A DNA stretch of 52,070 bases from Hydnum rufescens UP504 (Eukaryota > Basidiomycota > Agaricomycetes > Cantharellales > Hydnaceae). The notes beneath the pieces were generated by a model. It did not search any database. It was not told the origin of the DNA and saw nothing but the letters and a program-made list of their open reading frames with translations. How positions within the stretch are numbered: position 1 is the stretch's first letter; the number at the start of each line of letters is the position of its first letter. The translations under genes were made by a program, and so were the position numbers. Positions 20,550 through 33,520 of the stretch are shown here, in pieces. The DNA lies in the NCBI GenBank assembly GCA_014904985.1, contig MU129033.1, positions 33,340 through 85,409 of the forward strand, read 5' to 3'.

Positions 20550-22174
20550 ATCTCTCCAAAAAAATCAACTCCACTCACCTGAACCCTGATCTCCTCATCA
20601 GCAAGTACATTCCCAACCTAATTGCCAAGCCTTTTGAAATTTCTCGGGAATATGCCCAGATCATCTATGATCAGACCTCATCTCCTCATCTTGACAAGGT
20701 CCTGAAGAACTGGGAATGTGATAACTGGACCAGTCCCAAACAACACCAGAACCTCGCATATACTATCCTTGTAGAACTGTTGGCCTATCAATTCACCTCC
20801 CCCATCTGGTGGATTGAGATGCAGGACTTATTATTCTCTCAGTATCATTTTGAGCAACTGATTGAGCTCAGACCTGGTCCTACTCTGACTGGCATGGCCA
20901 CTCAAACTCTCAAGGCAAAGTATGAGGCATCCAATGACTCCATCAGTCATGTAATCTACTCCCATGTGAAGAATACCAAGGAGATCTACTACCAATTCAA
21001 GGATGAAGCAGCAGCTGCTGATACCGATGCAGCTGCAGAATCGCCTGCCACAACAGCCAACACTGCATCTGTTCCCATCACAGCTGCTGTTGTGGCACCT
21101 ACACCATCGAGTGGTCCTGTTGCTTCCATCACAGACAAACCCCTCAAAGCCCTCAACACCCTTCACATCATTATTGCCCAGAAACTTAAAAAGAAGGTCA
21201 AGGAGATTCCTCTCTCGAAGTCCATTAAAGATCTCGTTGGCAGGAAGTTGACCCTCCAGAATGAGATCCTTGGTGATCTCAATCTTGAATTTGTATCCGC
21301 CCCGGAGAAGGGAGAAGAGCTGCCCCTGGACGAGCTTGGATCGTCACTCAGTACTGGTGATTCTGGTGCTCTCAGCAAGCATACTACTGGCCTGATTTCT
21401 CGCCTCATTGGAGGCAAGACGCCTGGTGGCTTTAATTTGAGCACGATTAAAGCCTACCTTACTAAGACCTGGGGATTGGGTCCCTCACATTCTGATGGTG
21501 TACTGCTCCTTGGTCTGACTGTTGAGCCTCCTAAGCATCTTGGATCAGAAGCCAAAGCCAAGACTTGGTTGGATGCTGTCATTGGAGCATATGCCCAGCA
21601 AGCTGGGATTTCACTGTCATCTGGTGCCACCTCTGGAGGTGGTGGAGGTGGCAGTGGTACTGTCATCAATAGTGAAGAGTTTATTAAATTCCAGGTGGAG
21701 CAACACAAGTTCACAAGACGCCAAGTCGAATTGTACATGTGCTATCTCAATCTGCATCCACATGAAGGAGCATGTACTGTGAACAGTGAGAAATCTAACA
21801 TGCAGGCACTCCAAGATAAGCTGGATGCCATTAACTGCGAGCATGGTGACACCTACATCAATGGTATTCAACCTGTCTTCAAACCTCTTAAGGCTCGCCA
21901 TTTCGATTCCTCTTGGAACTGGGTTCGACAGGATGCTCTCATCATGTGGTACAATATTTTGTATGGCTGTATCTCTACTGTTGATCATGAGATCACTGCC
22001 TGGTGTATTGCGATTATCAATTGTGCCAACAAATCTCTCTTGGAGTACATGCAGTACTATGCTGATCATTGTGATCCTGGTTGTGGAGAAATGTACCAGC
22101 TGGGCAAAGAATTCGGCCAACAACTCATCAACAACTGCGGGAGGCTGTCAGACATCCTCTGTTGTACAAAGATG

Positions 22175-22227
22175 GTATGTGCAATTTCTTGTTATGGGTA
22201 AACAACACTAACACTGCGTGGTTTCAG
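22175..22227 (+). other. FAS relic intron d (53 bp)
   Basis: Starts GTATGTGC, contains CACTAACAC, ends GGTTTCAG. Removal gives LLYKDVTFPTTP in frame, after the one-base loss near 22139. Confidence 0.8.
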
Positions 22228-22939
22228 TGACGTTCCCCACCACTCCTCACATGGAGGTGACACCTGCAGGGAACATCATCTACATGGAAGTTGTTCACAA
22301 GAATGTTCATAAACTGGAGGCATACATCAAGGAGATGGCAATGGGTGGTGTGACACCCAGTGCAGTCAATATCCAGAAGGTGCAGGATGACATTCTCAAA
22401 CTGTGGAACATCGTCAAGTCGCAGCCAGAGATTAATCAAGAGCAAAAGAACCAGATCAAGGCACTTTTATGATGGCATTGTCCATTCACTGAAGAAGAAC
22501 CCTTCAGAGGCACATTCAAGAACTTCCCATCAGACTCATTGATCTTCCTCACAGTTCTTCTGACCTCAAATATCTACATCTCCTACCACCCTACCTGAGG
22601 ACCAAATTCCTCACTTTCACCTTAAGTACAAAGCCTGTACAAACTGGGAGTACTGTAGCAACTTGACTAGCATATATCTTGACATTCTCAATGAAATTGC
22701 TACATCTGGCACAACCTTCAAGGTTAAGAATGTCTCACTAACTGGAGTGGCAAAGGTTCAATCAGTATTGAGGTCATCAATGATCTGCTTTCCAGTGATG
22801 CTCATATTGTCATCACAACTTTGAGATATAGCTGCTAGTCTGAAACATTTTCAGAGCATTTCCAGGTGTTGTTGTGCATATTAGGGTCTTGCAGGTGTGG
22901 TCATTGGGTAACAGTTTGCCGTCCTAATTGACCTGGCAA

Positions 22940-23036
22940 ATTGAAATACTATATTAATTGTTGTGATCCTGATCATGGAGAAATGTACTGGCTAGGCAAA
23001 GAATTCAGCCAGGAACTTATTAATAAGACCTTGAAC
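22940..23036 (+). pseudogene. Second copy of a short FAS segment
   Basis: The plus strand reads CDPDHGEMYWLGKEFSQELI, which repeats the FAS relic's own CDPGCGEMYQLGKEFGQQLI (about 22073-22130). It is either a small local duplication or the end of another FAS copy. It is more diverged and has fewer CG dinucleotides than the main relic, and leads straight into a foldback element. Confidence 0.6.
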
Positions 23037-23103
23037 TAGAATTTTGAGCTCACAAGATACTGTAAGATAAGAAGCCAATATGGCCAGAGTATACCTCCCT
23101 ACT

Positions 23104-23290
23104 ACTTGAGGTTCAGGTTTAAACCGGGTTCCAGACCGGTTTCCTGATTAAGGAAGGAGGCAAAACCTGAACCTGACCATGGGAAAACCACATGGAACCT
23201 GACCTCAATGAAACCAGACCTAGGTCAGGTTTAGGTTTAAACCCAGGTTCCATCGGTTTAAACCTGAACCATGGCATCCATACCCCCAAA
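23104..23290. mobile_element. GGTTTAAACC foldback element, short copy C
   Basis: This copy of about 190 bp contains gaggttcaggtttaaacc at the left and ggtttaaacctgaaccatgg at the right, so its ends are inverted repeats. Internal phrases (gaggcaaaacctgaacctgacc, gaaccagacctaggtcagg) match copies A and B at 5.4-7.0 kb. The long filler of the other copies is missing, so this may be the minimal mobile form. Confidence 0.65.
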
Positions 23291-23706
23291 CCCCCAATAT
23301 TTTTGAGGGGGACCCAGTGCCAAAAAAATGCCCTAGCAAGCCTGATTTTTCAAGCACAGAACCAAGAGCAACCCCAGCAAACTCATATAGATTAGACCTG
23401 CTTAGGTAAGATGTACCTATATAGAATATCCTACCTAACTAGGTACCTTAATGTGATTGCCTCAGGTGCACTATTCTGGGCTACTTGTGCCTTCTTGGTA
23501 TGTATCCCATCCACCCATGCCCAACTTGGTCCCTTTTTGCTCTCAGTACCTAGATGATTATGTAATTATATTTCTGGCAATTAATGAAGTGTTTTGATTG
23601 TACACAATGCAAAGTTCCAAAGCTATCAGAGCCACTCAAAGAGGCAAAAGACATGAAGTATCAAAGCAGAATCCATGAGTAAAGGCTGTCACCCATGCAT
23701 GCCAGC
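23291..23706. other. CpG-poor non-coding sequence
   Basis: No gene and no clear repeat beyond scattered AGGTAC/CTTAGGTA phrases near 23400-23450. Confidence 0.4.
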
Positions 23707-23829
23707 TTGTACTCTTGCCTTAGGTGGCTGCTTTGTCCATACATGAATTGTACTCTTGCCTTAGGTGGCTGCTTTGTCCATACATGGCTTGTACCCCTGC
23801 CTTAGGTGGCTGCTGTGAGCCTATGGTGC
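23707..23829. repeat. Tandem repeat, 41-bp unit, three copies
   Basis: Copies start at 23707, 23748 and 23789 with ttgtac, followed by the shared core gccttaggtggctgct. The first two are almost identical; the third diverges in its second half. The unit length is not a multiple of three and I see no coding role. Confidence 0.85.
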
Positions 23830-24019
23830 CAGCTTTGAGCCTGCCATTGTTAGTATGAGAGGATTGGACCAATCTTGTTTTTATTACATAATCCACATGA
23901 TGTATATAGCTTGGGAATTCCTGATCTCCTATCAAGTTTTTCTTTTGCCAACAGGCTATGGGCCCCAATTAAGCTCTGTGATACCTGGAGATTAACCCAC
24001 AGTGAAGTGGTGTTCCTGT

Positions 24020-24420
24020 CTCCCTGGCTCTAATGTCCCCATGCCCCCCTTCCCTTGCTGGTAATACCCCCCCTATTGGTAACACTCCCCCTTCCTTCCT
24101 GGTAACACCCCCCCCCCTTATTGGTACCACCCCCCTTCCCTTCCTGGTAACACCCCCTCCCTTCCTGTATACCCCCCTATGGTAACACTCCCCCTTCCCT
24201 TCCTGGTAACACCCCCCTCCCTTCCTGGTAACACCCCCTCCCTTCCTGGTAATACCCCCCCCCCCTTATTGGTAACACCCCCCCTCCCTTCCTGGTGATA
24301 CCCCCCCTCTGGAGTTACCAACCTCCCCTAACAAACCCCCCCTTGGAATTAGACCCACCCCTCTGAAGGTAATAATCCCCTCCCCCCCATTTAACAACCC
24401 CCCAGGCAAGTGGATTGATT
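24020..24420. repeat. C-rich minisatellite, unit about 20-24 bp
   Basis: Runs of 5-10 C alternate with TTCCTGGTAACA or TTATTGGTAACA phrases more than ten times. The minus strand is G-rich with many closely spaced G runs and could form G-quadruplexes. A 67-codon minus frame here (24118-24321) only reflects the repeat. Confidence 0.8.
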
Positions 24421-24485
24421 GTGCTCCCTTGGTACCACTTAGAAGTGCCAGTACATAGGATTCTAATTACTAAATAAATGTGTAG

Positions 24486-24570
24486 TTCCCTTAGTCTTAT
24501 TGGTTAAGGTGGATTGCTGCTGTAATTGCATTGAGAGGTCCCATGTTCAAACCTGAGTGAGGGTGTTTGT
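24486..24570 (+). repeat. tRNA-derived SINE-like head (A and B boxes)
   Basis: TTAGTCTTATTGGTTAAGG (24491-24509) fits the D-arm/A-box pattern and ATGTTCAAACCTGA (24543-24556) fits the T-arm/B-box pattern. Their spacing is that of a tRNA gene. The body between does not form a clean cloverleaf and no 3' CCA-proximal stem pairs, so I read it as the RNA polymerase III promoter of a SINE, not as a working tRNA. Without a second copy the call stays tentative. Confidence 0.45.
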
Positions 24571-26016
24571 TTTTGGCACCTTGGCTCTCATCACATGGGA
24601 TCTGCCAGCTCACTGCCCAGTTCAAACTCTGCAGATGAGCCAAGCAAAATTGAAACTCTGAAGATGAGGTAATCCTTGACCTAACTCCCTTCTGTTATAG
24701 ATGCTCTAGATGCTCAATATTAGGGTAAGACATTTGTTCTGCTTTGTTTGCTTTGTTCACTCTAGAGTCTCCAAAACTGCTGTTGGGTTCCCTGATGTGA
24801 CTTGGCTTGGTGAGGCACTCATGGCCTAGATGCAAATGGTGGCCTCACAGTTGTCAAGCTTAGCTGGCCAGCTGGACCCCAGAACACAAATTCCTGAGCC
24901 AGGCCTGTAGCTACCTATGGTGGTTGGGAACTATTCCTCAGTGATAGCACATTACATGGGTTTCGGGTAATTCCTTGCTCTACTCCAGAACCGACTCTGA
25001 TGCTGAGTGGAAAATGCCTGCACCATTGGCGAACGTTTGGCTTTGCTCTGCCTCTATTTTGGACATGGAGACTGGAAGAGAAAACACAATGACTAGAGGA
25101 GGAAATCTGACACATTGATGCAGCCACTCGCATTTTGGTTCAATGCTATGATGGCCGCTGGGGCGACGGTTAAGCCCACCAAGACCGACCCGCTGTTAGC
25201 ATGCCAGTCCGGGATATCGCAGTCCTCTAGAGTCGTGTCAGGAGAGTACCTGAAGCTTCACCCTGCTCAGGGTCCCTATGTGTGGCATCTTGAGGACACT
25301 AATCATGGACACCAATCATTCAACAATTGCACTGATAGGGTGAAAAATTGGAATTCCGTGTCTTCACTCCAAGTTGTGAGAGACATGCTCCCCTTGCTAC
25401 CATGTCTATTCATCTCATCTCATCACAAAGCCTCTCCATCTAGCTTATTGCCTGCAGTTTAATTCTGACCTTAATCCCCAAAGACTGGAGGAAGCAACAG
25501 CTTTCTTTCTTTGCCCTTGGTCTATGGTTGCCGGACATCCCTGATTGATTCCTTTTGTAGTGGTACCATCTATGAATCCCCAGAGCTTACACCTAGCTTT
25601 TTAAATGCCACATTTTTTCTTGCTTGTTCGTACTGTGGGGCCCGAAGCAAGGAGACACGAAAAGATCTGCATTTTAACCTATCCCTGGCTTTTATTTTGT
25701 TGATCCGCCCAACTTCCAATGAGTCCTGACTGAGCCACCGAAGAATTTCATCTAGCGATTCGACACTCCCCATTCTGCCCTGGTTCATATCCCTCACTCT
25801 GTCCAAGCCTTTTCTCTCTCACAATCACACCGACACTTTTAGTGATGATAATACCAGGGATTGCGACCGATCCCACCGATTCTAGCTACAACCTCCCTCA
25901 ACCACTCCGCCAAAGACGGTTGATCCATTCTCTATGTAATGGTTTCTGGTGTGCTGCAGGCTCATCGCCAAGGAGCAATTTCTACAAGCTATCAATGCCT
26001 ACTGTACTTGGGATTG
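24571..26016. other. Non-coding stretch crossing a CpG-poor to CpG-rich boundary
   Basis: CG becomes common from about 24960, and the sequence changes character there. Small frames exist (plus 25115-25462; minus 25570-25806, a basic peptide with RINKIKARDRLKCRSFRVSL), but I recognise none. No splice-consistent gene could be put together. Confidence 0.35.
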
Positions 26017-26668
26017 TACATCTTCGACAATAGCGTCGCCACGATAATCGCCAACTCGAACTCGAAGCTAACTGTGAAGGACGAGTCGGTGAAACTCAAG
26101 CCGAACTGAAATTGGCTAATTCGGGGGAACAGTCCTTGAACTGCGCTAGTCCCTCCACCAACATATCACGACTGAGAACAGCATTCTCCAGCTTGACGCT
26201 GTACACAATGTGAATTGACGTTGCTCATCATGCCGACTAGCGTATTATTACTCAGTGTTTTTGCCTCGGATGAAGACTTTGAACAGAAGCTTTTTGTGTT
26301 ACAAGAGTGCGACTCTAGTACCGTGGACGGACCGTACGATTATGTGTAGGCCCCCCCTATTCCCGACAATAACGGAGCATATGACTGCCTCCCGTTGTAC
26401 ACACCGGCGCAGACCAGGCGTTTTCTAAAACGGCTAAATTTCATTACTGGTATATGGACATTGCTACCTTCTCCTCTGAGCAGTGACTCCAGCGACATCA
26501 TGGGCTGACTGTGCTCTTGGTCGTTTCAAGCTCGCCCGTAATTCTCGGAGGACGTCTGGTATAAAAGCCAGAATAAACTCCAATCTTTGCGATGAGGTAA
26601 AAATCTGCTCGAATGTGGCGTGTATAGCGTCCTCATCATCGCCCTCGTCTCGTCCTTGGATGTGGGCG
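26017..26668. repeat. Segmental duplication, copy A (652 bp)
   Basis: This segment matches 40874-41525 in the same orientation over its full length with few differences, from tacatcttcgacaata to gatgtgggc. Its last 190 bp, on the minus strand, encode the end of a FunK1 kinase domain as in copy B (EDAIHATFEQIFTSSQRLEF-like), but the conserved part upstream (LESLWWV) is missing here. CG content is normal, so the duplication is not an old methylated repeat. The two breakpoints fall between unrelated sequences. Confidence 0.8.
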
Positions 26669-27530
26669 TTGCGCAGTAAGTTTGCGGGGTTGCCAGTCTG
26701 TGGAGGTACTGGAAGCGAGCTTGGGGATGTGGATGGACGTGGACAAAGTGTTGCGGATTCTGGTCCAGGCCCAGGTTCCTTAGGAGCTTGATGGTTGCAG
26801 TTGATACGCCCTAATCGATGCGCACATTAACATTTGGGATTTAGGTCTAGAATTTCCTCTGGCAGGCAGGGTCTGCATTGCAGAAATCATCAAGACCTAT
26901 CACATACAAGACACAAGAGAAGTGGGAAGTGGCTGCTGGGTGGTCTATTAGACCTCCATGCCTCAGAACGCCAACTTACATCCTGGGACGTGAATGCTGG
27001 GCAACGTCCCGCCCACAAGGCGAACTTGGACTTGCAGCCAAGGGGACGAGGGCTGTGAGGTATTTGGAGAGACGAGAGGAAATCGCTGTGAGTATGCATG
27101 GTTGTGCAAACGGAGGAAGAGACAGTTTCAAGGCACATGAGGTTTGGAGTGGGAGGTAGATCGGGGTGCAACATGGGGCTATTAGCACTGGAGAGAAGAA
27201 CGATCACGGTCGCGAGACCTGATGACGAAGAGTCGAATGTGAAGCCAGAGATAGGTCGAGCCAATAATGGGAAGGAGGAATGCATAATCGATTTTTCATC
27301 CATGCAAGGACTCTCCTACTTAGGGTTGTGAAATAGTGGGACAAAATTGGACATCATAGTAGACAGATACCACAGTGGATGGTGGTTTGAACACCTGTTT
27401 AGTTCTGCTGTTCATCAGGGAACAAGTGCCTCAACCAGAACGAAAGTAGCAGGGCAATAGGCGCCTGTTCTCGGAGGACTCCAGACGCATGAGGTGTCGT
27501 TCAAACCAGTACTGTAAAGGCGTATGTAAG
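26669..27530. other. CpG-rich stretch without recognisable gene
   Basis: The longest frame (minus 26890-27303, 137 codons) is Ser/Pro/Leu-rich and shows no motif. A plus frame (27098-27331) is equally unrecognised. I see no gene that I can support. Confidence 0.35.
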
Positions 27531-30011
27531 CTACCAATGGCGAGGGATATTTTCCCTCTGTAATGAAAAAAATTCACGCCAGTCCTTGTGAAAGTGTGCT
27601 GCATAATTCTTCAGCCAAGTGAACCCCTCCCAGAGGAACTCTTGATAGCTCGGTAAGTAACGCTCTCTGGACATTGGCCCGTCAGCACCGAAGTCGTCTG
27701 CAATCTCCCTTCTCCACAGCAGCCCGAGCCATTTGACTATCAATCCATAAAAGGCGTGGATTTTGGGTGGCGGGGACAGGGTCCACTGAACGTTCAACTC
27801 GCGAATGTTGACTTTGGCACCTGATACAACCCTAGGATCGTGGGAGAGAAGAGCGGTGAGCCAAAATTTCTCCTGGTTACTGGCACCATATTTGATAGAT
27901 TGCTCTAGTCCACAGAGCATGGCCACCCAAATCCCCGATTCAAGATCATCGTTGGGATTATGGTAAATCGGATTTTTGGCCGTCCACCGAGTTAAGAGAT
28001 TGATCGACATGAATGGGATGGTACCCTAAAAGTAATGCGGGCGTGTGAAGTGGGAAGCTGAACTACAGGTGCCCGACTCACAGAAATCGACTCGCCAGCC
28101 TCTGGTGCTTTCCTGCCGCCGATACGCTTCGCCAGATCCCCGTCAATAAGGTTCCCCTGGGATCTCGTAGGAAGGTACTCAAAATTTGATCCAAATCTGA
28201 CAAGTTCTGTAAGGAATGTTGCGGAAGGGGGGATAAGGAAAAAAAACGCCTACAATTCGTCGAACACATCGACACCTGTGACAGCTTCATCCACTAGTAA
28301 AATATTCCCTTCACTCACGTCCCGATGTAAAGCGTTGGATTTCCTGAACACATTAAAATGACCTGGACACCATACTTGTAAGGTCGCGAACAGCAGACGT
28401 ATGGATTCATCCACATACCAATCATTGCGTGGAGAATGCACTCGATCAACTCGTATGGTGTCTTGCAATTATGAAGCGGTTTTCCGACAGTCGAATAGTA
28501 CAGACGCCTATGGACTCGTAGTTCGGGTTTTCGTGTTGTAACTTCTGTTTTGAAAGGGTCCCAGGAAGTCGCCCCATTCACAAAGCGCGAGTTGTCGCCG
28601 AGCGATTGGAAAGCCCTAGCATATATTGAACTCAGAAAGATACTCAGAGTTAGTTTATCTCACCAAAGCCTTGGGATGCCAAACTCGTTGTAGACAGGGG
28701 AATACGTGTCGGCCTCGATCTCAGCGTCCCTCTGGAAAGGCCAGGAATCTTTGTAGATGAGCCGAGAGGGAATATCACCATCCGGCAGATCATTTGTGTA
28801 CTTCAGGTTTCCGTACCCATAGACCGCAGAAGCGTCCGCCAAGGCTTCCTTGACGCTAGGGCGAGCATCATTTTCCAGAGGAATCTTCTCAGTAACTATT
28901 CTGGCTTCGTCGCGGGGCATAGTGATATCTTTTGTCACAGGTCCACGTGCGTGGCTTTGATTGCCCCGGGGAAGCTTTGGTGGCGGAGTGGGTTGGGCTT
29001 GTACTCGGCATGTAGACTTTTCCGCAAGGCGAGCTGATCTTCGCGCCGGCGGATTATTTTTCTCGGAAGAGAGTGCCTCTGCATGCCGTGGACCAGTATT
29101 GTCCTTTTGCGACAGAACTGCAACTTGATTAGCACGCCCTCGTATGCAAGTCCGACTTGAGAGTAGGGAAACGTCTCCGAACGGGCCATCCCGTGAGGGT
29201 GACGGAAAAAAACCCGCATCCATAGGATTCTTGCAGCTGAATACAGTTTCCAGCATCTGGGCGAATTTTAGGAATTCAGGGGCGTCGCCATCCATTGTAA
29301 GTTCTCGCGTCGATGTGAGGCCACCTCGGTGGAAGAACATGAAACGAGCCTGTCGCATCTTATGATTGACTCCAATCATAAGACTAAACCATCGTGTCGA
29401 GTTTGAATACAACAGCGCGCGAGCGTATGTTGCAGCCTGTGTGACCAGATCTGGCCAATCCCTCTTGACCTCTACTGCCACGTCCACATCCCGCCATCTC
29501 ACTCTTTCATTTTCTCCTAGTTCTTTTCGTCGCGCAAGAATGAGATCGGGCTTGACAGCATGGGCGCCGTCCACACTGTCCATCATCGCACGATCCGCAT
29601 AGAGGAATAGGCCATGATCATCATATATTGCCTGGGTTCGTCAGGCTTTCTGCGTTCTCTCAACACATCACGCACCACACTGATTGTTTTCACCACGGGT
29701 TCATAGTATGCTTGTTCCCTTCCTTCCGATGGCCACGTCGGGAGACGCGTCTTAATTTCATGGATGGTCTTGTCTGATAATGCATCGCCAAGAGAAAGTG
29801 CATCAGATTCGAAGGTGGCCCCCGAGAGCTCAGATTGGAGAGTGTCTTGGAGCTCTTTCTGAGATACAGAGGTGGAATGGTGAGAGGACTGCTGAGACGA
29901 GCCGGCGGATGAGTGACGCAAGGGTGTGGTTGGCACGGACAATCCACTTCCGTGGGATCTGAGAGACGCCTTCGGCTGCGATCTCTCATTATCATCAATG
30001 GAGGTGTCCAT
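27531..30011 (-). CDS. FunK1-type fungal protein kinase (possibly frameshifted)
   Basis: FunK1 is a fungus-specific kinase-like family expanded in mushrooms; substrates are unknown. The start chosen (30011) gives a Ser-rich N-terminus of about 60 residues, then a conserved pre-kinase region (LFLYADRAMMDSVDGAHAV, VDVAVEVKRDWPDLVTQAAT, MFFHRGGLTSTRELTMDGDA), a basic Pro-rich linker, the lysine segment (SRLIYKDSW), the catalytic loop HRDVSEGN (about 28304-28327), the metal-binding segment GNLIDGD (about 28140-28160) and, after an intron, GTIPFMSINLL to the stop. HNPNDDLESG is typical of the C-lobe. One intron is well defined (28616-28663). A shift of frame near 29620 lies between RRKPDEPRQ and YDDHGLF, and the exon joint near 28340-28440 is unclear. 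It is the most complete gene in the window; a recent pseudogene is possible. Confidence 0.75.
28616..28663 (-). other. FunK1 intron (48 bp)
   Basis: On the minus strand it starts GTGAGATAAACTAAC and ends TGCTAG. Removal joins FGIPRLW to AFQSLGDNSRF in frame across a split Trp codon. Confidence 0.8.
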
Positions 30012-30145
30012 CCTTCAGTGTGGGGGCGTGATAGAGTTCGTGGTGACCCAAGGTATTCCCCGGTCCGTTCCCATGTTGCCTACTATGCCTAGAGTCTTAG
30101 ATAATCCTCCCTCGGCGCATTCCGCTCTTTCATTCGTTGGGAAAA

Positions 30146-31850
<1,705 letters not shown>

Positions 31851-31925
31851 TACTCATTATCATGGCCATCGTGGAATGACTTGAATAATGGTGGAGACCA
31901 GGAGTGACGAGCTCGGCAGGCAACA

Positions 31926-32183
31926 ATGGGCTCCACGACTTCAGGCTCATCGACACTCCAGTCTATTCTACCCTCCGCCATCATTGCCAAAGGCGAACTT
32001 CCCCCAAATATCGCTCAAGGCCGGTTCCTGTTGAACGATTCTCCCTGGGGACTGTTCGCGGTGGTCCACCAGTGGGAAGATGACCGCTCCACCCTTCAGG
32101 ACGAGGATAAGGACGATGTTGTGAGGGCAGTGCTTGGACACTTCCGCCGCCCAGTACCTGAATACTTTGAGTGCAGTCTGTAA
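31926..32183 (+). CDS. Small hypothetical frame, 85 codons
   Basis: From ATG at 31926 a frame runs to a TAA at 32181, with segments such as ELPPNIAQGRFLLNDSPWGL and DEDKDDVVRAVLGHFRRP. Composition is protein-like, but a longer antisense frame (31968-32453) is equally open. I recognise neither. It lies between the kinase relic and the AP-3 fragment. It may be one exon of a longer gene or chance. Confidence 0.25.
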   Translation: MGSTTSGSSTLQSILPSAIIAKGELPPNIAQGRFLLNDSPWGLFAVVHQWEDDRSTLQDEDKDDVVRAVLGHFRRPVPEYFECSL

Positions 32184-32802
32184 ATAGACTGCGATCGTCA
32201 CCTCCCGTAATAGCATAACGTTGGGCTGCAATAGAAGAGCGACTAGCCCTTGTGAGCTCGCTAGCTCTCTGTCACGGCAATGTGAGTGTACTCGGAGAAA
32301 GAATGGCAGGCCAGGGGCCAATCCGAATGAGATCGACACGTACAAGTAATATTCCCCACAGCTCCATGCAGCCGCCCACAGAACTTGAGAGTAACTTGTG
32401 GGATCGCGGCAATTTTCCAATAATATTTCATCGCTCAATAAGCGGAGCATCAACTAGCAGCGAACGCTCTCACACCCTTAACTCTCACCACAACATCGAG
32501 GAGTTTGTCATTGATATCGCGCCCAATAGAGCCCACGTTAGAAACGTAAGCAAGGTCAACCAGCACAGAGATACCACTCGAAATCAGTAACATTCTCATA
32601 TGCGTCGCGAGAACACATGGCGATAATGCACCAGGAAACTTCGAGTCGGGAAGCGGAAGTGAGTATCGAGGGTGTAGGTGAGGCATCTGCACGGGTTACC
32701 GAGATAGCCAGAGACATCGGATGCCGCTGCTGCTGCGCGTGCGAGGATGGGAGGGCGGATGTCGCACTGTCTTGGCTCGGTGCGGGGTAGTCTCTGGACG
32801 AT
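32184..32802. other. CpG-rich stretch, no recognisable gene
   Basis: Frames on both strands are open for 80-160 codons, as expected by chance in GC-rich DNA, with no family motif. Confidence 0.35.
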
Positions 32803-33520
32803 TCACTGTAACTTATAGTCAGTCACCTGACGGTGAATGTCAGTAATCAGTCTGTATAGATCATATCCACGACGAACCATGGAAGAAACAAGATCAAGAG
32901 CGCGCATTCGTAAGCTGATGTCTTGATCTTCAATGCTGGAGATGATCCCATCTTGATGAGCGGAAACGAGATGGGGGTGCAAAGGAACGATTTTTGCCAT
33001 CGCCAATAACGAAATGCATTTCACTGATTTTTCATTGCTACACCGTCAATATATGCTTCGTTATGCGAGGGGGCCCGAACATAACTCACAGTTCTGATCT
33101 GGGTCACGCAAAAATGCGGCCAGTTTATCGGGGCACGTCTTTACCAGAGATTGGTCACTTGGACCTTCCCGCATACCACCGATAATGCAAGGGTGCACAC
33201 ATTCGTACAGCAGAGACACCACCAGTGTTGTTGAGATGAGCTCTGTTATTGTTATTTGTTTCTGCAGTCGAGGTTCGAACAGGGCTAGAGCACCTAGCTA
33301 AGATAAGAATACGAGAGGGGTAATGAAGCAAGCAGAAGCATTAGACGCTGTAATATTCTGGAGATTGGATGATAAGGGACAGATCAGCTTGATCACTTTA
33401 ATCAGCATCCAATTATTGGAAGACTTGGCAAGAATATCGAATAATTGGGGGGAGGCTAATACTGGGGATTGTGCCTCGCCAGTTCGCAAAGCACATTAAC
33501 CATTGCTGATACAACCCCTG
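32803..33520 (-). pseudogene. APL5: AP-3 complex subunit delta (delta-adaptin) fragment
   Basis: AP-3 delta is the large subunit of the adaptor that carries cargo to the vacuole. The minus strand shows, in the correct order: VVSAMVNVLCELARHNPQY; SPQLFDILAKSSNNWMLIKV and IKLI (about 33440-33380); LISTTLVVSLLYECVHPCII; CPDKLAAFLRDPDQN (about 33110) followed by a GT; and CISLLAMAKIVPLHPHLVSA with QDISLRMRALDLVSSMV (33020-32870). These are HEAT-like repeats of the adaptin trunk. They fall in different frames, partly through introns. The N-terminal start and the hinge and ear are absent, so this is an internal piece of roughly 200 residues of a gene usually near 900. Normal CpG content. Confidence 0.75.

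Larger units (their letters stand above)
19350..22838 (+). pseudogene. Fused fatty acid synthase fragment (MPT - ACP - start of KR), inactivated
   Basis: Agaricomycetes make fatty acids with one fused beta-alpha polypeptide. This relic begins in the malonyl/palmitoyl transferase (VYVFTGQGSQEPGMGMDL), passes the MPT active-site region, the beta-alpha junction (AHLNPDL-type context at 20560), an Ala/Pro/Thr linker and the ACP with its structural domain, and ends in the ketoreductase start (LTGVAK, SLLSSDAHIVIT-like). AT, ER, DH, KS and PPT are absent. The frame is open for about 530 codons from 20550 to 22137. Lesions: one-base losses near 19787 and 22139; the GHSLG motif now reads SHSLR (19818-19832); the ACP serine of GGKST is Leu (TTG at 21248). 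Four introns remain. Several conserved Arg are Cys, Gln or His, as expected from CpG decay. Confidence 0.85.

Noticed and set aside
24118..24321. Gly/Arg-rich 67-codon minus frame
   Set aside because: It is the translation of the C-rich minisatellite.
24486..24570. Functional tRNA gene
   Set aside because: A and B boxes are present but I cannot pair the acceptor and anticodon stems; a SINE head fits better.
26890..27303. 137-codon minus frame as a gene
   Set aside because: Ser/Pro/Leu-rich composition typical of antisense or chance frames in GC-rich DNA; overlapping plus frames are equally open and nothing is recognisable.
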